Assembly (NCBI GenBank): GCA_025769875.1
Contig: JAGFNK010000010.1
Span: forward strand, 62,001 to 126,000
Direction of reading: 5' to 3'
DNA from: Russula earlei
Lineage: Eukaryota > Basidiomycota > Agaricomycetes > Russulales > Russulaceae
DNA length: 64,000 nucleotides
The first letter of the stretch is position 1. Every line of letters begins with the position of its first letter. Below the pieces are notes generated by a model, which made no database searches, was not told the DNA's origin, and worked only from the letters and a program-made list of their open reading frames with translations. The position numbers were made by a program, and so were the translations under genes. This document shows positions 44,441-54,732 of the stretch, piece after piece.

Positions 44441-44879
44441 GAAGCACTATGTGGATACACCTACCATTCTTGGACAATATGCAAGTGAGCATGACCATGA
44501 AATTGGAATTGCTAATCTTGCTTAGACATGAATGTCACATGTAGCATGTGATAAAATTAGATTCTTGTTGTCAAGGAAGGTTGATCCACAGGAAATAGCA
44601 ATTATGCATTGGATTTATTTTTAATCACTAACCTAATGATTGAAAGGTACACAATATTCAGGATTTGTTACAACATTTTCCTTTTACATTTACCTCTTAC
44701 CTTTTGTTATGGACTGCTTGCCTTCGTACATCCCTTTACTTACTGGTCTCATGATCCCTTATGTCTTGTGATCTCTTTTGTGTTATCATGTGATCCATAC
44801 ATGTCCAGGTAACACTGGATGGCTGTTACTTTCCCTTTGTTTGGTTCTCTTTCCTTTTATACTTACTTCACAAGTTTGA

Positions 44880-45070
44880 CTGTGCAATGCTGCGCACTTA
44901 CTGTGCAGCATAGTCGCTTGGTTCTGACTCATTTGTGGCCTCATTTCTATGACTCCTACCTATTATGACTCCTATACTAGTAGCACAGTCAAAGCGCAGC
45001 TACTGCTGCGCTTCTCCTGTATATATAAGCTCAGTACTTTGTGACCAAAGCCCTAAGCTTGGCTCTTGTA
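44880..45070 (+). promoter_or_regulatory. Promoter-like segment with TATATAAG and hairpins
   Basis: A TATATAAG at 45022-45029 is preceded by a 9-bp-stem hairpin AAGCGCAGC-TACT-GCTGCGCTT (44992-45013). This resembles the core of the family A and B LTRs and may be another, unbounded LTR or the promoter of the transposase relic that starts about 550 bp downstream. I could not find ends or target duplications. Confidence 0.35.
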
Positions 45071-45581
45071 GAATCCAACCTACTCTTGTCCAACATATTT
45101 GCCTGCAACCCACACAACTCCTAATCCTCAAACCACATCCACCTCTGCATTTCATCAACTCTTCACACACACACACCATCTACCATCTACTCTTTGCCTT
45201 TCCCTTCCTCTCCTAAGAGTTTCTCTTCACTCTACTGAGAAGAGCTCTCCTCCTTCAAGACATACCTTCCTCTCTCTCTGCATGTTCAAGGTCTACGACG
45301 GACTCGAATGCATATAGCTAGTGGAACCAGCCCTAGTCTATCCTATTACAAACTTACCCTAGGTTCTCAATGGACCGAGTCATACTAGGAAGGGTCTATT
45401 GGCCATAACCTGTTTAGCATAAAACACTTTGACCACTGCAGGGATCCTTACTCATTACAATGGGAATCAGCCCATTCCTTGGAACACACTTTGCTATCAA
45501 CTTGACTTCAGGCTTGAGAACTGACATGGCTCATTACCATGACAGGATTCATCACCCAATGGCAGCCAAGACTGATTCATC

Positions 45582-47170
45582 TTGCTTCAGGATGTGAGCC
45601 ACATGGCCCAGAAAATCAAAGATGACAATATCAGGCTGCATCTAGAGGATGCTATCTCCACCAGACTCTGGTTGGACAGATTGACCAATGAAAATACAAA
45701 TGTTTCTAACAAAGACAGGCTGCACAGTGCCCCATCTCAGTCAAATCTGCAGGAGGATGCATATGTGTTATGCATCCAGACCCCTTTCCAAATGGAGGCA
45801 TTCTGCCACCTCAGGAACAGCTTCATTGGTATCAATGCAACTCATAATATTACTCAATATTCAGACTTCTTATTATTTATCATAATCATGTGGGATCACT
45901 GGGGACATGGTGCATACTATAATATTTACTCAATGTTTAGCACACTTACCTTTTCTGGATAGATGTGCCTGTTGCCTGGATGCTGGCATCCAATGGAACA
46001 ACAGAGACAATATCCTTTTTTGTCTGTTGGGTCAGGGATGGCAGTCTGGCTATCCAGCCATCAATTATTATGACAGATTGTGATGCTGCACAGATTGCCA
46101 CCCTCAAGATTGCCTATCTTGGAAGTCAGATATGGCTTTGCAAGTGGCACATGTTGTGCACAATGCAATCACACTTCAATAAAACCAAATTTCCTGATCC
46201 ATGGGATAAGATCAAGAGATGGGTACATATGGATGATCAGGTTGACTTTCTACAGATCTGGGAGGAGATCTCCACTGATCCTCAGGTTCCACAAAGTTTT
46301 GTGAACTACCTTGGGTGTGAATGGATGCCTGTGGTGCATATGTGGTCCATGGTTTTCCAGAAAATTTGGCATATCTTTGAGGAAGGGGACACCAATATGT
46401 TGATTGAAGTGTATGTGTTCCAACCAATCTAAAGATAAGATGACTTAATCATTTTTTAGATAGCATTACATCCTCAAATCACACTGGCTCGATGGCAAGC
46501 ACAATTGGCAGATCAATCAAATCTTATTTGTGCTAGTGCATCGAATGGTGCTATATTACCAAAACAGGCACAAACATCAGAAAGTTGGGCTCAATGGTCA
46601 GGACCTGGCAGCTGACAGGTGTTGGAAACTTTTTGCCCATGCTGAGAGCATTTCAGAAGATTTGATCTTGCAATTTGATGAGATCTGTTTTCACATTGCT
46701 TCACAATCCCATTCTGGCAAGTTTTCTCAATTGATCTGATGAAGTTGACTTGTGATTGCACAGATTATCCCCAGATTAGATTCTGCACCCCATTGCAGCA
46801 ATCTACATCCACTTTCCCCACCTCTGTTCTGAAGAGAGCACTAAAAAGCTCCCATAGAGAGTGCAAATAAATCCCCTCACCAGGCCAAGGGAGAGCCTAG
46901 TATCTCTCTCACAGGAGATCATATTGTTATCATGCAATCTCACATCTAGGCTTGAGGATGTTAATCAATTGGCAGAGATTGTCAAGGCCATATGGGCCAC
47001 CAATATGTGGACAGAGACAGCCAAGCATATGGGTGTCAAATGGGGCCCAAAACAATGGACCAGTCTCCCCAATGCACAGCAGCAGATGTTGCATCAGGCT
47101 TGGTGTGCTTGCCTGACCACTTGCCCCCAGCATATGGATCATTGTGAACACAGCAGTGCTTTCCCTTAGT
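45582..47170 (+). pseudogene. MULE-type transposase, intron-containing relic
   Basis: Exon-like blocks join across GT-AG introns: FIGINATHNITQYSDFLLFI with MWDHWGH, then after an intron (GT at 45909, ending ctggatag) VPVAWMLASNGTTETISFFV, IIMTDCDAAQIATLKIAYLG and WLCKWHMLCTMQSHF, the D...D...C-x2-H pattern of MULE transposases. Another intron (ending near 46460) leads to ILKSHWLDGKHNWQ and HRMVLYYQNRHKHQKVGLNG. A SWIM-like zinc finger follows (LTCDCTDYPQI, then HPIAAIYIHFP one base out of frame, with the CKH core damaged). The C-terminal part WTETAKHMGVKWGPKQWTSL is still open. Stops near 46738 and the indel in the SWIM finger suggest it is dead. Confidence 0.72.
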
Positions 47171-47437
47171 GATGCCAATGCTTTGTGCTGTCAGTCCCCA
47201 CACCCTCAGGGAACCATTGTCTCAGACCCCCCTCCCTCAGAACCCCCCTTAGAACCCCCCTCCCTCAGATGCCACCACCTCCCTTGCACCAGGTCCCTTC
47301 AGACTCACACCACTGCCTATTCTAGTGGCCTCATCTTCTGCTGATCCTTACAATAGAAAATCTTTATTTATATTGTGATTTATTTGCCAGATACATCATA
47401 AATAAGTGATTGAATAAGTGATTAAGAAAATACTTTG
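47171..47437. other. Tail of transposase relic and AT-rich spacer
   Basis: The C-terminal Pro-rich remnant of the transposase reading fades out by about 47340. The remainder is AT-rich without features up to the inverted repeat that starts at 47438. Confidence 0.35.
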
Positions 47438-47546
47438 GGCCCCTTACAGCAACCAAGATTTCTTGAGACTTGAACTTGGAACTTGAATTTTGGGGATTAG
47501 CCAGGGGTGACAGGAGTCATAGGTGTGATGAAAGTCATTGGAATTT
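47438..47546 (+). repeat. Left arm of 109-bp inverted repeat
   Basis: Begins GGCCCCTTACAGCAACCAAG and is the reverse complement of 53620-53728 with only about ten differences. Long terminal inverted repeats of this size are usual for MULE and foldback elements. No matching target duplication was found outside the arms. Confidence 0.75.
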
Positions 47547-47775
47547 CACATGATGTGACATCCCAAATCCAGGCTAGCAGACTTTGTCAGCAGAGCAGTG
47601 TTTGAACATCTTTACAATTCAGAAAACTAATATAATTATTTAATGATAATAATAAATTATTTGATAACAGAAGTCATGGTACTCTACTCAAAATTGAAAT
47701 TGTGGCACCTAACATCCATCCTTCCACATTGCACCACCATGCATGCCCTCATCATCACCACTCCCTTGCACCTCC

Positions 47776-48212
47776 ACCATCCTGCCAGCTACAGACATTG
47801 CACCCTCATGATTGTCTTTGCATGCGCTCTCCTGACAACTGATGCACCCCCAAAATGAAGATCAAACAGTCCTGCTGCCTCCATCATCCTGCCAACACAT
47901 GCCACATGATTGTGATCACCTTCACAACAGGCATTCTCCCAACAAACCAACACACATGAAGGCTGAATGGTCTTGCCAAATGCCACTCCCCCATCATCTT
48001 GCCCTCAATGCATGCTGCACTGTCGTGATCACCATTGCACATGTGCCTTCCTGACAAATCAACAAAGCCCATATGGCCCTGCCAACACCATGCCCTCACC
48101 ACCTCCATCATGCCAGCACTCACTGCACAATTGTGATTGCCTTTGTGAGCATGTTCTCCCAACAAACCTGTGCACCTTGAAAGAATGCCAAACAGTCTTG
48201 CCCAACACCACT
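47776..48212. repeat. Degenerate tandem repeat, about 104-116 bp per unit
   Basis: Four units begin ccatcctgccagc (47776), ccatcatcctgcc (47880), ccatcatcttgcc (47990) and ccatcatgccagc (48106). Each continues with attgTGATcacc, a CTCCCAACAAACC-like block and GTCTTGCC. The array lies between the inverted repeat arms and is cut at its right end by Copia element 3. Confidence 0.65.
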
Positions 48213-48214
48213 GT

Positions 48215-48649
48215 GTTGAGATAAAGAGTAGCCAAAGCGTTGATGCATCAGCCCAAACTGTCCAGGCAGCCCACAGGCCCGGACCACATAAGCGTTTCAG
48301 ATCAGTTGCTGAAACGCATACGATAACAAAATTGATAGTATGATCTAAGACAATCGGTAGCTAGCACATAGCGATCGCGAAAACAATTTGATAGTTACTA
48401 TAGACAAAATAATTAGGGACGCTCTCAGATACTTAAGAGCATCGTACATACAGTAGATACTTCAGTTTCATCTCACAGAAACTGAAGTAAGTACTTACTA
48501 TCTCACGATCTTATCAGTAGCTGATTACGCGTTGTAGTATCATTTTTATTAGGTAAATATGACACAAAAGTTTCGTCTCACAGAAACTGAATATCATTTT
48601 TATTAGATCTATTACGATCTAATCTACCTTATCACTATGCGATTCAACA
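48215..48649 (+). repeat. 5' LTR of Copia element 3
   Basis: Begins TGTTGAGATAAAG and ends GATTCAACA (435 bp). It contains hairpin (48458-48489), TATCATTTTTATTAG (48538-48552), hairpin (48569-48588) and TATCATTTTTATTAG (48592-48606), in the same order as the LTRs of elements 1 and 2. Confidence 0.93.
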
Positions 48650-48938
48650 GGTTATGGGCCCTGCCCACTAGTAAATTCCCAAGACAGAAATCCACACACA
48701 AGCTCACACAGTCTATCGACACATTCTCTCTCCTTCATGGGCCACTGTTCATCAGAACGACACCCCACACTTTTGGTACTTGGATCAAAATTTTGACCCA
48801 CGCGTCAGGGGTACTGATCGGATTTCTAACATCTGGCACGCATATTTGCTCCACTTGCCCAGATTGGTTTTATCACCTTGTTTACCTAATCAAATCACAT
48901 GGCACCCTCAATTTTTACGTTCCCGCCCTGGAGTCACA

Positions 48939-51900
48939 ATGGAGATCTTCAATGGATCTAATTGGTCCACTTGGTCTTCACGCGTACTCGCTGTTTGCCG
49001 AATGAATGGATTTAGGCATCATATCACGGATTCCCTGCCGTCCCCTCTGGACACAGCTTGGGACTTGGAGGAGCAGGTCCTCCTTGGAGTCTTTGAGGTC
49101 TATGTGCAGAAAGACATCTTGCTGGCAGTTTCTGATGATACTAAGTTCAAATCGTGCAAAGACAAATGGGAGGAACTAAAGCGCGCGTACGGAGGCGTGG
49201 GGTCTATGGCCGCCTTCAATAGCTGGGTCTCCCTGACAGGAACGGCCCTAGACGACACTACCCCAATGCTTCCGCAATTACAGAAACTTAATGACACGCG
49301 GAACACTCTCCAAAACAATGATATGAAGATTTCTGATCTTCAATTTAGCTTCATTCTGATCAAAGCGTTACCCAACGCTTACTCGGCTGTCGCCTCGACT
49401 ATTCTCGTGGCTGGCGCTCCAAAAGATCTTTCCCCGCAGACAATCCAGGAATGGATCCTCAATGAGGAAGGTCGCCGGGCCAGCCCCTCCGCGTCCCTCA
49501 ATAAAGTCGCTCCAGTAAAGAAGGACAAAGACAAGTCCAAAATAAAGTGTTACTATTGTCAGAAACTCGGACACAAGTCACCGGAGTGCAGGAAGAAAAA
49601 GAAGGATGAGGAGGAGAAGGCGAAGAAAAGACAGGGGGGCTGCAGGAGTCGCTCAGACGTCCAAAGTCAACACGCACATAGTGGAGACTACTGCCACTAT
49701 TACCGAAGTATCGGATGATGATAATGAAATACGTGTTTCTCTCTATGCGACAGCCTGATCCCGTTGGATGGTTGATTCCGGAGCAACTCATCATATTACG
49801 CTGTTCCACTCCGACTTCATTTCTTGGGCTCCAGCGTCCGGATCTGTTAGTCTTGGAGGTCATGCTGTCATCTCACAGATTGGGACTGGATCAGTTTCCG
49901 TCAGGCCGTCAGGAGGAACTGGGGATGTTCAATTGACCCTTTCAGATGTTATGCATGTTCCAGAAGCCGACGCGCGGTACTTCTCAGTGTCAGCGCTACT
50001 CCGGAAGGGGGGTCAAATAACATTCACTAAAGATGGCTTCCAGATCCACATCAAAGATCGGAAGATCACGCAAGGGTACATGGAGAATAATCTATTCTGG
50101 TTTGACCTATCCATTCCATCCCTACACACGCAGAGCGGTGCACTATCACTCGACATCTGGCATCAGCAGATGGGACATATGTCCCAGAATGCTCTCATAT
50201 GTTACAGCTGATTCCGTTAATGGAATTTTGCTTAGCTCAACCAACAAGGATCTCGCCCCTTGCCTAGGGTGTCAACTCAGCAAGCAGCCGAGACTTCCTT
50301 TCTCGAGTTCCTCTAAACACTCGGAACGGAGATTGCAAATCATTCACAGCGATCTAGCCGGTCCGATGCAGGTCCGGTCTATCCGGGGCGCAAGTTACGA
50401 CTACTCCCGCTTTGGAGTAGTGTATTTTCTCAAAACAAAAGATCAGTGTGCAGACGCCTTCAAGAAATATATGGCTTGGGCTGAAAATCAAACAAGTGAA
50501 ACAGTTAAGGCTTTGCACTCGGATCGCGGTGGAGAATACATGTCGGGCGCCCTTAGATTGGTACTAACGCAGAAGGGGATCGAGCACAAATTAACGATGC
50601 CGGGTTCCCCACAACAGAACGGATTAGTGGAGCGATGGAACTGGACCCTGGAAGACAAGATGCGTGCCATGATACACAGCGCTGGTCTTACTCTCGGGTT
50701 TTGGGAACTGGCTACTGATGCTGCAGTTCACATTCACAATCGCATGCCCACTCGCATTCTCAGTTGGCGTACCCCTCATGAATTGTGGGACTCCGGACAC
50801 ATCCCGGACATCTCTTACTTCTGAGTTTTCGGATGCAGGGCATATGTACATATCCCTGACGCTAAGCAGAAGAAGCTCGATCTCAAGGCGATCGAAATGA
50901 CATTCGTCAGCTATGAATCAGGATCTAAAGGCTACCACCTATGGAATCCAGCCACCCAGAAAATAGTACTTTTGCATGATGTAACATTCAACAAAGTGTT
51001 CTTCCCAGCAAAGGCAAGCGGTGGACCATCCGCCTTGCCCATGCTACCCCTGGTCCCTGCCGGACCTATTACATTTTCCCTCCTGGAACCTGTCCCTCAC
51101 CAACCAGATGGCCACGCGCCTCCGGAAACCCCTGCAAATCTTGCGGCAACACCTCAGAATGTTTCAGTGTACCATACTCCCCTGTCCCGCATTCCTATCC
51201 CGACCTCTCCAGCACTTCCGCGACCCGCCTTCGTGACACGTCCACCTTCGCCTCGTAGACTTAGGGCTAATCCGCGTCCAAACCCAAGATATTTCGGTGC
51301 AGACAACGTGGAACATCCAGCTCGGAGAGAGCACATATCGCATATGGCCCTCTTAGCGACTGCCGAGGTGCTAAACCCTGTATCTTATCAGGAAGCGATG
51401 GAATCGGACTCAGCTGATGATTGGAAAGCCGCGTGTCAGTATGAGATAGACGCGCTTGCCAGAAATGGTACCTGGGATCTAGTCGATCTACCGCCGGGCC
51501 GTAAGGCCGTGAAATCAAGATGGGTATTTGCACGCAAATTGGATGGCCGATTTCGAGCGCGCGTTGTAGCCAAGGGGTTTACACAAATTGAAGGACTTGA
51601 TTACAGTGACACCTTCTCTCCAGTAGCAAGATTTGAGTCTTTGCAACTCTTGTTAGCATTGGCCGCGCTAGAGGATTGGGAGATCCACCAGATGGACGTC
51701 AAGTCGGCAGTTCCTGAATGGGCTACTGGACGAAGAGATTTACATGGAGCAACCACAAGGATTCACTGTTCCAGAGACATCACACCAAGTTTGCCGCCTG
51801 AAGAAGGCAATCTACAGTCTCAAACAAGCTTCGTGCACATGGAACCTGCAGTTTCATGGGGTTCTCATTGAGCTTGGCTTCACGCGCATGCATTCTGATG

Positions 51901-52910
51901 CTGGCGTCTATCATCGCCAAGACGCGGGGGGATCCACTATCATTATCATCCTCTATGTCGATGATATCACAATCTTAAGCGACTCGCGCGTGCAGATCAC
52001 TGGCATCAAACAATCACTGTCTACACGCTATGAGATGACTGATCTAGGCAAGATCGAGTCCTATCTTGGGATCCGCGTAACGCGCAATTGCTCGGCTAAA
52101 GTGTTAGACATTGACCAATCTAGGTACATCTCAGAGATCATTAATCGCTTCGGGATGGCAGATTCCAATCTGGTCTGCACCCCACTTCCATCCAGCGCGG
52201 AAATACATCTGGTCAAGCATACTGGACAGGCAACGCCTTCGGAAATAAAGTACTACCAGAGAATAATTGGCAGCCTCCTGTATGTGCAAATCGGAACGCG
52301 TCCAGACATCTCTTTTGCAGTCTCGTGTCTTGCACAGTATTCCAGCAATCCGTCAGCACAGCACCTACGCCTTGCAAAATATGTGTTATCTTATCTTAAC
52401 AGCACAGCCCAACTAAAGCTACATTATAATGGTGCACGAGGTGTCGGACTACACGGATACTCCAATTCTAGTCTTGGAGATGACGCAGATGACTTTCACT
52501 CCACTTCGGGCTATGTATTCTTGCTATCCGGAGCTGCAATTTCCTGGTCCTCGCGTAAACAGAAGACCATCACCCAGAGCACCACTCAAGCCGAGTATAT
52601 GGCCCTAGCCAACGCAGCTAATCAAGCTGCGTGGTATTGGAGCTTCTTCTCCGAAATTGGCTACGATATCACTGATCCGATTCTGCTCCATGGTGATAAC
52701 AAAGGCGCCGTAGATCTTGCGCTCAATCCTGTCACTGGAAGAAGATCAAAACATATCCCCATAAAGCATCACACAATCAGGCAGTACATTGAGGATGGAC
52801 TGATTGATCTAGTCAGAACGCCCACAGCAGAGATGCTTGCTGATGGCTTAACCAAGCCGCATGCTCATGTGTTGCTTCAGACTTTCATCACTGGATTAGG
52901 TCTCATCTGA
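48939..52910 (+). pseudogene. Copia Gag-pol of element 3 with five lesions
   Basis: Gag starts MEIFNGSNWSTWSSRVLAVC; zinc knuckle CYYCQKLGHKSPEC; protease WMVDSGATHHIT intact; integrase HSDRGGEYMSGALR and MPGSPQQNGLVERWN; RT NGTWDLVDLPPGRKAVKSRW, HQMDVKSA, LYVDDITIL; RNase H TTQAEYMALANAANQAAWYW, LHGDNKGAVDLALN; ending FITGLGLI. Lesions: a frameshift in the Lys-rich tract near 49640, TGA at 49756-49758, a frameshift near 50195, TGA at 50822-50824 and a one-base insertion near 51709. Both stops could come from CGA codons by C-to-T change. Otherwise the protein is well conserved. Confidence 0.88.
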
Positions 52911-52943
52911 TCTAATCTACTGACTGTCTAGATCACAGGGGGA

Positions 52944-53381
52944 TGTTGAGATAAAGAGTAGCCGAAGTGTTGACTGCATCAGCCCAAACTGTCCAGGCGG
53001 CCCACAGGCCCAGGACCACATAAGCGTTTCAGATCAGTTGCTGAAACGCGTACGATAACAAAATTGATAGTATGATCTAAGACAATCAGTAGCTAGCACA
53101 TAGCGATCGTGAAAACAATTTGATAGTTACTATAGACAAAATAATTAGGGATGCTCTCAGATACTTAAGAGCGTCGTACATACAGTAGATACTTCAGTTT
53201 CGTCTCACAGAAACTGAAGTAAGTACTTACTATCTCACAATCTTATCAGTAGCTGATTACGCGTTGTAGTATCATTTTTATTAGATAAATATGACACAAA
53301 AGTTTCGTCTCACAGAAACTGAATATCATTTTTATTAGATCTATTACGATCTAATCTACCTTATCACTGCGCGATTCAACA
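52944..53381 (+). repeat. 3' LTR of Copia element 3
   Basis: 438 bp, about 97 percent identical by eye to the 5' LTR; most differences are C/T or G/A. The hairpin and palindrome module is retained. Confidence 0.92.
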
Positions 53382-53619
53382 CACTGCCCTCAATATCATT
53401 GAGTGGCATTCTGGCTTTGGCCTTCACAGTCAAGGCCCTTAAATTAGTTTAAATATTACTTATTTTGTTGTACTTTACTCTTTAATACACCATTATGTAA
53501 ATTAAGAATTGTGTGTAATTGTTATCTGTGTTTGAAACAAATTGTGGAGTCAATGGGAATTGCCTTGAGGAGCCAAGTTGGCAGGGTGCTTGCCTTTTCT
53601 GGAGCATGACAGATCGTGC

Positions 53620-53728
53620 AAAATTCCAATGGCTTTCATCACACCTGTGACTCCTGTCACCCCCAGCTGATCCTAAAATTCAAGTTCCAAGTTCAAGTTT
53701 CAAGAAATCTTGGTTGCTGTAAGGGGCC
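53620..53728 (-). repeat. Right arm of 109-bp inverted repeat
   Basis: Reverse complement of 47438-47546, ending TTGCTGTAAGGGGCC. With Copia element 3 removed, the two arms would be about 1.1 kb apart end to end, a size typical of a non-autonomous inverted-repeat transposon. Confidence 0.75.
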
Positions 53729-53732
53729 TTGG

Positions 53733-54031
53733 TGTCATTTACATGTGTGATTGAAGCCCCGATTCTCTTGCCAACCCAATCACCTTTTATAGTAATTCTT
53801 GATCATCTAACCCACCACTAAAAGTAAGCAACTCCCATCATGATCCTGATCCTCCCTCCATGATAAAGGGGAGGTAGCCACAGTGTCATTTACATGTGTG
53901 ATTGAAGCCCTAATTCTCTTGCCAACCCAATCACCTTTTATAGTAATTCTTGATCATCTAACCCACCACTAAAAGTAAGCAACTCCCATCATGATCCTGA
54001 TCCTCCCTCTGTGATAAAGGGGAGGTAGCCG
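53733..54031. repeat. 151-bp tandem duplication
   Basis: Two almost identical copies begin tgtcatttacatgtgtgatt at 53733 and 53884 and end with aaaggggaggtagcc. Only a few bases differ, so the duplication is recent. Confidence 0.9.
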
Positions 54032-54221
54032 CACTCCCACTGGCAGTATAGAACCAATGCCTGCAATTTACAATTCTCTCCAGCTGTGCTCCCAATCACT
54101 GTTTACCAGCCGGTACTGGTTACCCACAAATTTCTAGACTCTCTGCGCCGCTGTCTTTTATACCTCGACAACGTCGACGACCTTTATTTCAACAATCCAT
54201 ATATCTGGTCATAAGATAACA

Positions 54222-54732
54222 ATGAGAACCTCCTCTGTTTTTGTCATATTCTGCCTCGCCGTTGGCATCGCTCCATTGTTTGCGCATCCTCCAGGGTACG
54301 CCAACTTCTTCAAGTCCTCATTCTCCTCCGAAATTGACTTTACCTCGTAGGGATTGGATTCCTGGATCTTCAATACACCTTTTGCCTCTCAACGAGCAAC
54401 GTCAAGGGTTGTCAATGATATTTCTATTGACATCTCACGAAACTGCACTCCAGCGGGCATTAAATGCACTCCCGAGTACTCCAAGCCGTGACCATGTGGC
54501 TGTGATGAACAAGTATCTCATTGACACGGGCCCACTGAGAGACAGCCTGAAGCAGTGGAACAAGGTGTACCAGACCCCGGAGGGTGATCACTCGCTGCGT
54601 AAAACAGATCACCTGCGGTCGGATATCATTTATTCGAGTCACAAAACTATGATGGTGTTGAATCGGTTAGTGGGAATACATCGCAGTTCGGCTGTTGAAT
54701 CTCGCTTTTCGACCCGAACCCGAACTGACTAA
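54222..54732 (+). CDS. Putative small secreted protein
   Basis: Exon 1 (54222-54295) codes for a good signal peptide: MRTSSVFVIFCLAVGIAPLF then AHPP. A GT-AG intron (54296-54350) joins it to a 127-codon frame (DWIPGSSIHLLPLNEQRQ, VMNKYLIDTGPLRDSLKQWN, HLRSDIIYSSHKTMMVLNRL). The product would be about 150 residues with few cysteines. No family is recognised. It lies at the border of the transposon island, where fungal secreted proteins are often found. The second exon's reading frame is the weak point: another frame (VVNDISIDISRNC...) is also open for a while. Confidence 0.5.

Larger units (their letters stand above)
48215..53381 (+). mobile_element. Full-length but mutated Copia retrotransposon (element 3)
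   Basis: 5,167 bp, with LTRs at 48215-48649 and 52944-53381, target duplication CACTG (48210-48214 and 53382-53386), a half-tRNA(iMet)-type primer site (ggttatgggccc) right after the 5' LTR, and a purine tract (cacaggggga) before the 3' LTR. The LTRs differ at roughly a dozen positions, mostly transitions, so it is older than element 1. All Copia domains are present in order: Gag, protease, integrase, RT, RNase H. It is nested inside the inverted-repeat element and its internal tandem repeat. Confidence 0.93.

Noticed and set aside
44708..45425. Complete LTR around the TATATAAG at 45022
   Set aside because: Several TG and CA ends were tried, but none gave matching 5-bp duplications or a second copy.
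47438..53728. Target duplication of the inverted-repeat element
   Set aside because: The bases outside the two arms (ending actttg on the left, starting ttggtg on the right) do not match, so no duplication is claimed.
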